A stretch of 64,000 bases of DNA from Symsagittifera roscoffensis (lineage: Eukaryota > Xenacoelomorpha > Acoela > Convolutidae): assembly GCF_963678635.1 (NCBI RefSeq), contig NC_087064.1, forward strand, positions 44,437,346 through 44,501,345, in the 5' to 3' direction. The notes below the pieces were generated by a model. The model had not been told where the DNA came from. It saw only the letters and a list, made by a program, of their open reading frames with translations, and ran no database searches. A program made the translations under genes and the position numbers. Shown piece by piece: positions 43,984 through 53,529 of the stretch (the stretch's first letter is position 1; each line of letters starts with the position of its first letter).

Positions 43984-46900
43984 TCAAATATTTGATTTAA
44001 CAAAATAAATGTCCTTGGATACGGAAAGACTCTCCTTATTGGGTAACAGGGTGTCATCTTTTCCTATGATGAAATTTTTAATCAGAGTTTTTGTCAATGT
44101 GTACGGCAGTTTTCGATTAAACAAGGTTCGGATTATTATGTTAAGGTTCCTGATTGATGTAAATAAGAAAGACTTACGAAGGAAATCAGTTTTACATGTT
44201 AAAGGGAACAGTAATGTTCCAGTTCGATGGTTATAGCGGAATTCAGAATTTGGGAATCTTATATGCGTGAAAGCTGGGGCATCGTTTCGGCATAACCTGT
44301 GAAGGTAGTGTGCTGATCGGTACTCGATAATATTCCGAGCAGTAGGAATTTTGTGCTGTTTCCTTAGAAGTGTAACGGAATCACGTTTGCTTATATTCAT
44401 TATTATCCTGATTCCCCATTTTATTTGTTTTTCGAGTTTCTCAATATTATCTTGCGTACATCCGTTTAAGAGCATGCATGGATAGTGCAAATGGCTCAGT
44501 ACAAGAGTATTTAACAGGAGAATTCTAGTACGCAGAGGGATTTCGTCACGGATGCATTTTATCGTTTGGATTGCTGTAGCCATTTTTTGTAAAATTTTGT
44601 TAATTTCTTTGTCGAATGTTAAGCTTATGTCAATATTGACGCCGAGAAATTTAACTGTCTCTGTTAAATTAACTTGATAGTTTCCAACTTTCAATGAAAG
44701 ATTTTCAGTTAGTTTCTTTTTCGACGGTGCAGAAAATACAATGAACTGGGTTTTGTCTACATTAATCATTAATCGATTTAAGTGAAAATACAAGAGAATT
44801 TTATTGAAATTGTTTTCAATGCTCTTTGTTGCTGTTTCGGGATCTGAATGAAAACTAAGCAGAGTCGTGTCGTCGGCATATTGTACTAACGTACATGATT
44901 TGTCTATTGTTTGTGGTAAGTCATTTACATACAAGTTGAACAGCAGTGGTCCTAGTACAGTACCTTGGGGAACACCTTGCTCTAATTTAAGCCAATCTGA
45001 GTGTTCGCCGTTTACTATTGTCAATTGCTGTCTGTTTTCTAGAAATGACTTAATAAGAGTTGTTGCTGACTGTTCAAAGCCAATGTGACTTAGTTTCCTT
45101 TCAAGGACTGAATGAGAGAGTGAATCAAATGCTTTAGATAAATCAAGAAATGCAGCCGCTGCTATGTTATTTTTATCGAGATGGAATCTGATTTTTTCTG
45201 TTGTGTATAAAAGAGCATCATTAGTTGAATAACCTGGACGAAAGCCAAATTGTTTTGGATTTAGAATATTGGAATTTGCTAAGAATTCGTGAATTTGGGA
45301 TGAAAAAATTTTTTCAAACAACTTCGATAGCGTGGGTGTAATAGAAATTGGACGATAATTTACTGGATCTGTCGAGTCGCCTTTTTTGAATATGGGAAAA
45401 ACGTGTGCCTTTTTTAAGGTATATGGGAATACGGATTTCGAGATGCAATCATTGATAATCATCGTAAGAATTGGGTTTACAGTATTAATGCTGTCTTTTA
45501 GAGCCCAAGCAGGGATTTTGCTTGGTCCTAATGGCTTGTTTAAGGGAAGTAATAAAATTGCATCTTTCATTTCTTTGTGAGTTATGAACCTGAATTGAAA
45601 GTGCCTATTTGTTTTGCTGTGTACACTGTACTCAGTTGGTACATCTATGGGAGGATCTGCGTTTTTGTATTCTCCTAATGTTGAGAACCTGTAGTTAAGG
45701 AAATTTGCTTTCTTCTTATTTTCAATTATAGTGTCGCCAAACGAATTCCGTAGATCACCTATTTGCGTTGACTGTTTCATGGTGTTCCTGATAGAGTTTA
45801 TGAAATTCCATTGTTTTTTTGGACAGTCAAGCATTTTGAATTGAGCTGTTTTCTCTTTCTTGTATAAATGTTTTAGATGATTGTTGTATTTATTTCTTAT
45901 TCGTTTATAGTTTTCAAAATTGGCATCTGTTCTTGATAATTGATATGCCTTTAGAAGATTTTCTTTTTCCTGTTTTAAAGGTCTATTGACTGAGTTAAGT
46001 ACTTTACCAGACAGCTGTAGCTGCGGTTTATTTCGGATATACTTCTGCTCTAGTGGTGCGTGAGCGTTTAGGGCATGCGAGAAAATATCTTCAAATTTTA
46101 TTAACATTTTAGAGATATCGTTTTCTTGGTAGACGAGAAACCATGGACTCTGTTTAAGTTCCTCGCAGAACCTATTTTTACAATAATTGGTTTTGTTGAA
46201 GCGAAAAGTTCGAATTGGAATGGCTTTTTCGAATCGTTTTAGTTTGCTAATACACATTGTTATTAAATGGTCCGTGTTTATAGGTGGTTCTGCTACAATA
46301 GTTTCTTTACAAAGAGATTTGGTTGCTATAATGTTATCTAAAATGGATTGGCTGTTTTTAGAGTTGTATGTCGGTATCGACTTATTGGTTATTGACAAAT
46401 TGTATGGTTTAATAGAATCGCTGAGAAATTTAGCTTCATGTTTATTCAAGTAGTTAATATTGAAATCTCCCAAAATCGTAACATCTCGCGCTTCGGAGGC
46501 AGCGTAATCGATACCCTTTAGTGTATCTTCTATAAAACTTTCCTTGAATTGTTTGTGTGGATTGTAGGCAATAGCAATTATCTGTCTTTTTGATTTTTTT
46601 GAGATGATTGGGCTATATTCCACCCAGAGTCCTTCAAAATGGGAGGGACGTAGATAATTTAAATCTTCTCGAATCTTAGGGTTAAATTTTTTCGGAATAA
46701 TAAGAAGAGTACCACCACCTGCGTGTTGACCAGTGCATTTTTTGTTACGGTCGCATCTAAAAATTTCATGGGTTGTTTTGCAGAATGAATAAGTTTGATG
46801 ATCGCATGTTTCGTCAAGCCAGGTTTCCGTAAGACCGATAATTGTGTTTGAGTCAACTATTTCTGACAGGAAACGCATTTCCATGTGTTTGTTCTTTATG

Positions 46901-47217
46901 CTTCTACAATTTAGAGTTATATATTTGAGGAAGTTGTGGTGTTCCTTTGCTTTGTTTGCCAGGATTTCATATGAAAGTGCGGGACCTGGATTGACTTCGA
47001 TGTCCCCACATTGAAGAAGCAGGATTTCCAATATTCCAATCTGAAAGGTTAGTACCACAACTGCGCAATAGATGCCAGCTGTGAATCTAAAGTGGCGGTT
47101 AGACGTCATGTTTCTAGTTTTGAGTAGTGCGGTGCTGTTGGGTTCATTGTACTTAATGGGAATGCTAGTTAAAAGGGAGAAAATAAGGAGAGTCTTTAAA
47201 AGCCATTGGCTAAACAT
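43984..47217 (-). CDS. LINE ORF2: 2A-like peptide, endonuclease and reverse transcriptase
   Basis: 1,077 aa without interruption. Residues 1-68 contain two hydrophobic stretches (SQWLLKTLLIFSLLTSIPI and AGIYCAVVVLTFQIGIL). Residues about 66-79 are LLLQCGDIEVNPGP, matching the 2A consensus D-x-E-x-NPGP that releases the upstream peptide during translation. An APE-type endonuclease follows (LNCRSI, LTETWL, ILGDFNI, TDHLITM). The RT has FPIFKKGDSTDPVNYRPIS, QFGFRPGYSTNDALL, FLDLSKAFDSLSH, GVPQGTVLGPLLFNLYVND and the catalytic YADD near residue 779. All expected catalytic residues are visible, so the protein could be active. 2A sequences at this position are known in CR1-type elements of several marine invertebrates. 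Confidence 0.95.
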   Translation of the reverse strand: MFSQWLLKTLLIFSLLTSIPIKYNEPNSTALLKTRNMTSNRHFRFTAGIYCAVVVLTFQIGILEILLLQCGDIEVNPGPALSYEILANKAKEHHNFLKYITLNCRSIKNKHMEMRFLSEIVDSNTIIGLTETWLDETCDHQTYSFCKTTHEIFRCDRNKKCTGQHAGGGTLLIIPKKFNPKIREDLNYLRPSHFEGLWVEYSPIISKKSKRQIIAIAYNPHKQFKESFIEDTLKGIDYAASEARDVTILGDFNINYLNKHEAKFLSDSIKPYNLSITNKSIPTYNSKNSQSILDNIIATKSLCKETIVAEPPINTDHLITMCISKLKRFEKAIPIRTFRFNKTNYCKNRFCEELKQSPWFLVYQENDISKMLIKFEDIFSHALNAHAPLEQKYIRNKPQLQLSGKVLNSVNRPLKQEKENLLKAYQLSRTDANFENYKRIRNKYNNHLKHLYKKEKTAQFKMLDCPKKQWNFINSIRNTMKQSTQIGDLRNSFGDTIIENKKKANFLNYRFSTLGEYKNADPPIDVPTEYSVHSKTNRHFQFRFITHKEMKDAILLLPLNKPLGPSKIPAWALKDSINTVNPILTMIINDCISKSVFPYTLKKAHVFPIFKKGDSTDPVNYRPISITPTLSKLFEKIFSSQIHEFLANSNILNPKQFGFRPGYSTNDALLYTTEKIRFHLDKNNIAAAAFLDLSKAFDSLSHSVLERKLSHIGFEQSATTLIKSFLENRQQLTIVNGEHSDWLKLEQGVPQGTVLGPLLFNLYVNDLPQTIDKSCTLVQYADDTTLLSFHSDPETATKSIENNFNKILLYFHLNRLMINVDKTQFIVFSAPSKKKLTENLSLKVGNYQVNLTETVKFLGVNIDISLTFDKEINKILQKMATAIQTIKCIRDEIPLRTRILLLNTLVLSHLHYPCMLLNGCTQDNIEKLEKQIKWGIRIIMNISKRDSVTLLRKQHKIPTARNIIEYRSAHYLHRLCRNDAPAFTHIRFPNSEFRYNHRTGTLLFPLTCKTDFLRKSFLFTSIRNLNIIIRTLFNRKLPYTLTKTLIKNFIIGKDDTLLPNKESLSVSKDIYFVKSNI
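46978..47010 (-). other. 2A-like ribosome-skipping sequence in LINE ORF2
   Basis: Codes for CGDIEVNPGP, with the Gly-Pro junction where skipping would take place. What would be released is a peptide of about 78 aa with signal-like hydrophobic segments, leaving the endonuclease-RT starting at Pro. Confidence 0.85.
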
Positions 47218-47264
47218 AAATTTGATAGATCCAGATCATTGGGTAATAGCCTACTAAAACAGCA

Positions 47265-48242
47265 TTAGTATGGATAGTATCTATTATGGCGTAAGTCATA
47301 ATTACTACGATTGGTATTCATATAATTGTAGGTTTGACTGTTGCTGAAACCATGGCTCGCAAGACTCTTTGGGTGCTCGGGGCCCCACGAGACTTGGCTT
47401 GAACCAGGTTTCATACGATTCCTTTGAGGGTGCGCTGGGCCCCTAGAGTTGGAAGTATTCGGAGAAACAACTCGAGGTGATAAGCTGGATAATGGTAGCA
47501 CCTTTTCCATGATTGCATTTTTTAAAGTACTAACAGAACGCATCAAATGTACTTCATCAAAGAAGATTGACTGATAGTCGTTTATGCTGACAATTTTATC
47601 GTATATAGGAACAATTTGATACTTTTTTTTCTTAAATTTATGGGCAATAAGGCTGTTGAATTCAGTTATACGTTTACCACTTACAGAATCGGGTCCCGAT
47701 TTCACAGGCGGGACTTGGCATATATTGATTATTGTAGGTGAAAACTTTGTCTCAATTTCACTAATGGTGGCGCAAAAAGTTTCAAATATATCATCTACAG
47801 GTTTGTGTAGTTCCCTTGTGAGTGAATTGGTGCCGTCCTGGAAGGTTACTGATTTCAGCTCAGTATCGTCGTACTTTTTCACAACTGATTGTTTCTCGCT
47901 GCAAAATGACCCGCGGTAAGAATGAACGGCCACGTCTTTGGGCAGCTCCTTCGTGTCAAACTCCGCTAAAAAACTCGAACCAATAATCAAGTTTTGAGTA
48001 TCAGTGGGGATTACTTTGGCAGCAAAATCAATAGGTGCTCTGAGTCCTTTTGCGTTTTGATTACTGTTTGGAGGATTATTGGATGTTGCTAGTACATTGA
48101 CAAGGTTATATATTTGAACGTAGTACTTATCTTTTTGTTCGGGATTGAGTTTCGTGAAGTCGTCGGGCAGCATCAGAAGCATTGGTGTTGACATTGTGTG
48201 AAGCCAGAAAAATGCCAGGAATAATGGTGCTGTTGGTGTCAA
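47265..48242 (-). CDS. LINE ORF1: SGNH/GDSL-esterase-like protein
   Basis: 325 aa from the first ATG; a second ATG at residue 17 is also possible. Residues about 83-250 follow the SGNH hydrolase plan: LIIGSSFLAEFD (nucleophile Ser block, GSS in place of GDS), VAVHSYRGSF, FQDGTNSLTRE (the GxND block, here GTNS), and FFDEVHLMRSVSTLKNAI (the DxxH block with catalytic His). The C-terminal 75 residues are basic and rich in Ser, Pro, Asn and Tyr (YDLRHNRYYPY), suitable for nucleic-acid binding. Esterase domains in ORF1 are established for CR1-type LINEs. The Asn of GxND is replaced, so activity is uncertain. Confidence 0.75.
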   Translation of the reverse strand: MTPTAPLFLAFFWLHTMSTPMLLMLPDDFTKLNPEQKDKYYVQIYNLVNVLATSNNPPNSNQNAKGLRAPIDFAAKVIPTDTQNLIIGSSFLAEFDTKELPKDVAVHSYRGSFCSEKQSVVKKYDDTELKSVTFQDGTNSLTRELHKPVDDIFETFCATISEIETKFSPTIINICQVPPVKSGPDSVSGKRITEFNSLIAHKFKKKKYQIVPIYDKIVSINDYQSIFFDEVHLMRSVSTLKNAIMEKVLPLSSLSPRVVSPNTSNSRGPAHPQRNRMKPGSSQVSWGPEHPKSLASHGFSNSQTYNYMNTNRSNYDLRHNRYYPY

Positions 48243-48317
48243 GGATAATATGCTGAAGTTAGTAGTCAGTGCCCAAAGAATGGCAACTAGTGTTTCATCA
48301 CTCTCTGAAACTATTTA

Positions 48318-48534
48318 ATAAGTTTATCACAACAATTAGGCTTAGTTGTCAGTGATTGATTCCCATTGTTAAAATGAACATATATTTTTGAAGTTCAAAG
48401 ACCGTGATAATAATATATTTTTTCATTGAAATCCGGAAGATCAAAATTTTACAAATAATGGAATTCTCTGTCGGTTCCAGTCTTAAATTGAGTTAAATTA
48501 ATACGAAAATGTTATAATTAAAAGATGCCTAAAA
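48318..48534. other. Short non-coding spacer
   Basis: AT-rich; nothing recognised between the LINE's 5' side and the next repeat. Confidence 0.5.
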
Positions 48535-48900
48535 ATTCAAACATAGCCAACTGACGGTTGGAAGGAGTAATGAACGCTAGGAAACAGAAAAAGCTGACTT
48601 TTTTTGAAAGAAAATCAACTTTTGAATTAAAAAAAAAGAATATATGCACAAAATCTCTTTGAATTTCGCGAATAATTTATGTTTGGTGTTTTTTTGATAA
48701 AATTAACTCAATTTGAGAAAACTGGATCAATAGGTAAAATTATATTTTGCCGAGAAATCTGATAATTAAATTCAATTCGACGCTTTTTGTGACCTTTTCG
48801 TTTTTGCTGCTCAATAGCGGAGTTTGCCGTGCTTATGACAAAGGAAACGAAAAAAAACTGAAAAGGCCTATATAAGAGTATTCACTACGCTCATTGCCTT
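48535..48900 (-). repeat. Interspersed repeat family copy, full length, inverted
   Basis: Read on the minus strand it starts AATGAGCGTAGTGAATACTC (48,895 downward), includes GGCAAACTCCGCTATTGAGC, TTTCTCGGCAAAATATAA and TTGATCCAGTTTTCTCAAAT, and ends CCAACCGTCAGTTGGCTATG at about 48,541. This copy defines both ends of the family at about 360 bp. Confidence 0.85.
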
Positions 48901-48984
48901 TTACACTAGCTTTCAGCATTGTGTAATATTACGAGCGTTCTTTTTCTTCTAAAATAACACGTCATTTAAAGTCTTCATTAAAAG

Positions 48985-49540
48985 TTCACGAAGCAAAGTG
49001 TATTAGCACGAACTGTTTTCTCCAACCTAAGCCGCAAATAAAAGAGCTACTTTTGGTGTAACTTTTGAATCGGTAGGCTGCGGTAGCAGTAAATTATCTT
49101 ATGTGCTTCGACATTTGATTAGTAAAAAGTTAACGCAGCTGATGCACCGCATCAAATGAACCGATAAAAGTTATTTGTATCAAACAGCAGTACAATGATA
49201 AACAGCTCGATTTTCCAACTCGTAATTTATACATAATTTGGCTTCATGCTTTCCAATTTATTACACACAAAATTGTGTCTTTTTGTATTTTTGGCTACTT
49301 TTGCTGCATGGAATTGGCAATTTATTGGCATATGTAGCTGCATTATTGGTGGCTAGTTTTTGGGGATTTTAAGCATCCGTAGCTAGTGCAGTAGACTCAA
49401 ATTTGCTAGGTTGCAGATTCGAATCCGACACGTAGCCGAGTTTTTGCTCATTCGAGGCTTATTTCTGTTTTTTTTATAGAGCTTCTTTTTGGTCGTGTTC
49501 TCGCAAGTGTTTGCGAAGCGCAGCTTTGCCTCTGAAAATT
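48985..49540 (+). mobile_element. tRNA-derived SINE-like unit, copy 1
   Basis: A tRNA-like head at 49,370-49,430 (CAGATTCGAATCCGACACG includes a B-box-like TTCGAATCC) is followed by GAGTTTTTGCTCATTCGAGG, a TTTTTATAGAGCTTCTTTTTG block, and the tail GTGTTTGCGAAGCGCAGCTT. Homology to the copy at 53,530 extends some 400 bp upstream of the head, so the mobile unit may be longer than a simple SINE. Confidence 0.7.
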
Positions 49541-49884
49541 CTCACTTCCCTGCTTTTGTCTATTTATTTTGCGCGTAAACAAGAAATCATAATAATCTTT
49601 CTCAAGTTTTGTCAAATGTCAACCCAATACGAGGAAACGCATTGAAAATTTTCTGTTTTGTACGTTTGGTCTGGATGAAATAAATCATCAAAAGTTCTTT
49701 ACTGGTCATAGTTGAAGATGAAGCATTTTGGTCAATTTTGTTCACGTATCAAATCAATGAATTTGCTCACATATCTTAATTTATTTTAACTTATCTTATG
49801 TCTTGCTGATAAAAACTTTAGAAAAAATAATTTTTCCCATTTTTCTTTTGAAAATTCTAACTCTTTGTGTTTACTTTTTTACAC

Positions 49885-50260
49885 TAGCCGGCAGCGTAGT
49901 GTTTTAGTAAGAACCTTTTGTTCTAATCTAACTCGCAATTAAAAGTGTTTACGACAGATGTTCTCTTATTTGGTGGCACTTTTGCTATAATCACGATCTG
50001 TAGCATTGGAAATTTCATAGCATCTGTTCTCTGCTTTATTTTTGGCTATTGTTTGTGATTTATTAAGCGTGCGTGGCTGAGCGGTTAGTGTGTGTGACTC
50101 ATAATCTTTAGGTCGCAGGTTCGAATCTCAGATGTAATCGAAATTTTTACTAATTCGAGACTTATTTCTATTTTTCTTATTGCCTTTTATAGAGCTACTT
50201 TTTGTCGTGTTCCGACTAGTGATAGCGAAGCCTCTGTGTAAGCTTGGCCTCTGTGTAAAC
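49885..50260 (+). mobile_element. tRNA-derived SINE-like unit, copy 2
   Basis: Best preserved head: A box TGGCTGAGCGG at 50,074-50,084, anticodon-loop-like CTCATAA (CAT, Met-like), B box GGTTCGAATCT at 50,118-50,128. It continues with the shared AATTCGAGACTTATTTCTA and a shortened tail. The acceptor arms do not pair, so it is a derived element and not a tRNA gene. Confidence 0.75.
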
Positions 50261-50634
50261 AGCTCAAAATTGATGTCAACTTTTAATGAAGATCGAGTTA
50301 ATCAGTCGTATTTGTTTGATTTTCTTGTTCATTAACACTTATCCTATTGTCTATCCTCTGTATCATTTCGTATAATCGTTAAGCGTTACTAAAGTAAAAC
50401 CATTGCATGGCTTCGCAAATTTCATATATCTTGCAAAAACTTTCACTTTTGAAAACGTTGGAAACTTTTTTAGAAACATCGGCTGATGGTTTTTTTTAAT
50501 TTACGCTAGCAATTGCTTGTGTTATGATAGCATGATTTTGTTACTTTTCCAATCTCATGAGCTTACTTTTCCAACCAGCTCGCTCATTTTTGTGTCCCAG
50601 TTTTGTTCAGTTTCTTTGGCGATACCCAATTACG

Positions 50635-50925
50635 AAAGCGAAATGGCGCTTCAAAGTGAAATCAGAAGTCCTTTACGTTGAAGGATCCAACATGAAGGGC
50701 TTCTAATTTCAAAAAAAAATTCTTACATTTCCCAGCGGAATGAAAAATTTAGCCATTGATTAAATCTTGAATTGATTTAATTTTATCGTAAAAGGGCCAA
50801 TCATAAGTTAATCTTGAAATTCAAAGAGCTTCAACTTGGTATATTTTTTTTCGTCGAAATTCGAAAAAAAGGTTTTATTCTTTAACTCTCTTCCAACCTT
50901 CTGTTGGCTATGTTTTGTCCATGCT
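50635..50925 (+). repeat. Interspersed repeat family copy
   Basis: Contains TTTCCCAGCGGAATGAAAAA, AAAGGGCCAATCATAAG and the end CCAACCTTCTGTTGGCTATG. Confidence 0.75.
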
Positions 50926-50992
50926 AATAATCTGCATTCATTGATGATTTGTTTTTAACGTTAGAGGATATGTTAACTACGTAAGACAACAA

Positions 50993-51060
50993 AAGGGCTA
51001 GTGGAGAAGTCGATTGACTCGCAATCTGGAGGTCCATGGTTGAATTCCTGTAATTGGCTT
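50993..51060 (+). repeat. tRNA-like SINE head fragment
   Basis: GGCTAGTGGAGAAGTCGATTG, then CGCAATCTGGAGGTCCATG and GTTGAATTCCTG in the places of A box, anticodon arm and B box. It lies directly upstream of the NELF-C/D gene, within its 5' flank or a 5'-UTR intron. Confidence 0.5.
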
Positions 51061-51197
51061 AATGGTTGTTGCTTTTCAAAGCTTAGCTTATCTCGATTTT
51101 ATCACATTATTTTTTGTAGCAGGCCATGTTTCGCTTGTGTATGCGAATTGCAGCTTAGCCGAGGTGTTAAACAATTGCATTCAATTTCAGTTAAATT

Positions 51198-52910
51198 ATG
51201 GATGTTGTGTCTTCCTCTACACAAGTAATTCTGGATTCCATGAGTCTGGATGACTGCCTAGAGGCGTTCCGAAAAACAGATTGCATTATGGAGCCTTCAG
51301 TTATTCAATTTTTGACTCGATACATTGAAAAAGGTGGAACTCCAGAGATTGCTATTAAGGAGCTTTCCAAAAGCTACTTGTCCTTAGCACAAATGGTTAA
51401 CTTGCTTGCAGATTGGATGGTTCAATTAGGCCTTGAGCCGGCTAAAATCCAAGATCTTATTGAAAATCATTATTACAATTTGGTAATCAAATATTTTGAT
51501 CCTAAAAAAGCGGACAAAATTTTCAATGTGGAAGGAAAAATTCCTGACTGGCTTGGCGGACTAGTTGAGAACCAAAAATGGAGGAAGCTGATTTACCAGC
51601 TAGCTGAGGAGTACCCTGATTGTTTGATGCTAACATTTACTGTTAAGTTGATAGCAGAATCTGGATTTCAAGGTGAAATAACGGGGGTTGCTACAGCTAG
51701 TCAGCAGCTTGAAGTTTTTGCTGGCGTCCTCAACACTGAAATAATGAACATCGTTAACGAAAAGTCTTCGGCGATTCAGCATCACATTAAAGAACTCTGC
51801 TCAATGGTAAATTACGGCGAACACTCTTTTCTGTTTTCAATTATTTTGCTGTCGTACTTAGAAGAAAGCCCTTACGGTGGATCAATGGCATATCGAATTA
51901 AGCAAGAGATAATCAAATCTTCGAGCGGCAGTGAAAACTTGACGGATATTATTGCCATCAATTTCGCTGTTTCAAAAACACAAATGCATCCAAGAGCTTT
52001 ACATGCAATGAGCTCGATGCTGAGTAAAAATCAGCTAAACCCTGCTGACATAACTATATTGTACAAACTATATCAAGTTGGACACGACGAGTCAGCCGTG
52101 CCGACAGTTTCCCTGTTGAAGGATCCAATTTTTCTAGAACTTTTAGTCGCATGTGTGTTCTGTAAAGAGCCAAAAATTAACACAGATCATAAAGCAAAGT
52201 ACATCTATCTACTTGCTTACGCGGTGTCAGTCGTGGAAGACTGGAAGTACTGTAAAAGTGATGGATCTTACAGACGGACGTCCATTGACACGGAGGATCT
52301 GCAGTCGACCTTGGTTGCAATTGACAGAGTAAACGAGGTGCTCTGGAACAAGGGAAGTGGCAGAGAACTGGTGCAGGAGGTTGAACTAGTCCACGAATGC
52401 ATTCGGGTTCCTGTCGTGGCTTTTGGCATTACAAATTGGGTTGAGGAGATTGTCCAAGATGACTCATTTTATGATCGAACAACAGACCCCATACCCGTTC
52501 CATTGTTGTTACTCGATGAGGTCATAACCGTACATCAGCTTCAGCATGAACATGTTTTCCAGCTGCTGAAAAAACTATTCCTTCACTCTTTTTCGTTTCT
52601 GTCCACGCATGCCAAACTGGAGATGGAGAAGGTCATAGCCGATCGAATGATTCATCTCGTTTGTAACGATTTTGTCATACCGGTTATTCAATTTTTTGCA
52701 GACTGTTTGAAAAACTTGAACTCTGATACTAGTGTAATTAGATACTTTCTCTCGATGTTGCTGGATTTGATTGGGGCTCCTTTTAGTGACGAGTTTGTAA
52801 TTGCTATTCAGCCTTTATGTATAGATGACTCATTGATACATGCAGTGCAAAGTAAAGCGAATGAAAATCTCGATATCCAGGCCTTATTTGACCGAATAGA
52901 AACTATTTAG
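51198..52910 (+). CDS. NELFCD: Negative elongation factor C/D (TH1) subunit
   Basis: 570 aa in one uninterrupted exon, close to the usual length (about 590). It matches the TH1/NELF-C/D family throughout: CLEAFRKTDCIMEPSVIQFL at the start, LVIKYFDPKKADKIFNVEG, PDCLMLTFTVKLIAESGFQG followed by EIT, ASQQLEVFAGVL, MLSKNQLNPADITILYKLY, HKAKYIYLLAYAVSVVEDWK, CIRVPVVAFGITNWVE and SVIRYFLSMLLDLIGAPFSD. NELF is the nuclear four-subunit complex that holds RNA polymerase II at the promoter-proximal pause; C/D pairs with NELF-A. The ATG at 51,198 is followed after a short leader by the conserved region. A splice-acceptor-like CAATTTCAG ends nine bases before the ATG, suggesting a 5'-UTR intron. Lack of coding introns, unlike its neighbours, allows a retrocopy origin, but the frame is fully intact. 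Confidence 0.95.
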   Translation: MDVVSSSTQVILDSMSLDDCLEAFRKTDCIMEPSVIQFLTRYIEKGGTPEIAIKELSKSYLSLAQMVNLLADWMVQLGLEPAKIQDLIENHYYNLVIKYFDPKKADKIFNVEGKIPDWLGGLVENQKWRKLIYQLAEEYPDCLMLTFTVKLIAESGFQGEITGVATASQQLEVFAGVLNTEIMNIVNEKSSAIQHHIKELCSMVNYGEHSFLFSIILLSYLEESPYGGSMAYRIKQEIIKSSSGSENLTDIIAINFAVSKTQMHPRALHAMSSMLSKNQLNPADITILYKLYQVGHDESAVPTVSLLKDPIFLELLVACVFCKEPKINTDHKAKYIYLLAYAVSVVEDWKYCKSDGSYRRTSIDTEDLQSTLVAIDRVNEVLWNKGSGRELVQEVELVHECIRVPVVAFGITNWVEEIVQDDSFYDRTTDPIPVPLLLLDEVITVHQLQHEHVFQLLKKLFLHSFSFLSTHAKLEMEKVIADRMIHLVCNDFVIPVIQFFADCLKNLNSDTSVIRYFLSMLLDLIGAPFSDEFVIAIQPLCIDDSLIHAVQSKANENLDIQALFDRIETI

Positions 52911-53022
52911 AACTCAGTTTTTGTTTTGACCGCCGGTTTGGAGTACTTTCTTTTTGATGAAAAATTAGTTGCAGCAAAGAGACGTCGTTCGGAATCTAGT
53001 GACATGCAATATCACAGCCTTT

Positions 53023-53028
53023 TAATAA
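53023..53028 (+). promoter_or_regulatory. Polyadenylation signal of the NELF-C/D gene
   Basis: AATAAA 113 bases after the stop codon, followed by a T-rich stretch. Confidence 0.6.
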
Positions 53029-53529
53029 AGTTTTTGTTATTTCCCGAAAAAAAAACTGACTTGATCATCTTTAGCTGTTCAGGACACAATCAAGCTCAAT
53101 ATATATTTCGGCAGGCATTTTTAAACGAATCAAACAAAAAACCTCAAGCGACATTGCTTTAACGCAAATGTGTTGAGCTTAAAAAATTTGCGACCGAATA
53201 TCATAAGAGATTTCGACCGAATATCAAATCATAGAATTTCGAATTTTCAATAAGTATTTTTATCAGCTTATTTTCAGCTTAGGCAAAATCAGTCCGAACA
53301 ATTTTTCGACAATAGACCTCTTCGAATTTAAGACAATTTATATAGTATGAAGCGTAATATAATACTGATAACAGGGTGACGGAAAGCAAATTAGACTTCA
53401 TTAATAAAACGGAATTTAGATTTATTGCAAAACAAGCATTTTGGACGAAAAACAATGTGGTAAAAAACCCTGTTAACTCAAAGTAATTTTAAAAAAAAAT
53501 TAATAATTCCATTGCATATTCAAATATTT

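Larger units (their letters stand above)
43833..48317 (-). mobile_element. CR1-like non-LTR retrotransposon (LINE) with two ORFs
   Basis: Minus strand: ORF1 (48242-47265), 47-nt spacer, ORF2 (47217-43984), a 3' UTR of about 120 nt with CAATAAAGTGTCC, then a (CT)n tail (plus-strand (GA)n at 43,833-43,856). A short dinucleotide-type 3' repeat in place of poly(A) fits the CR1/L2 side of the LINE tree. Upstream of the first ATG of ORF1 the frame stays open to a TAA about 75 nt away, so the 5' end may be trimmed; the outer limit given is approximate. Confidence 0.9.

Noticed and set aside
50068-50135. A functional tRNA-Met gene
   Set aside because: A and B boxes are good but the acceptor ends do not pair and the flanks match other SINE-like copies.
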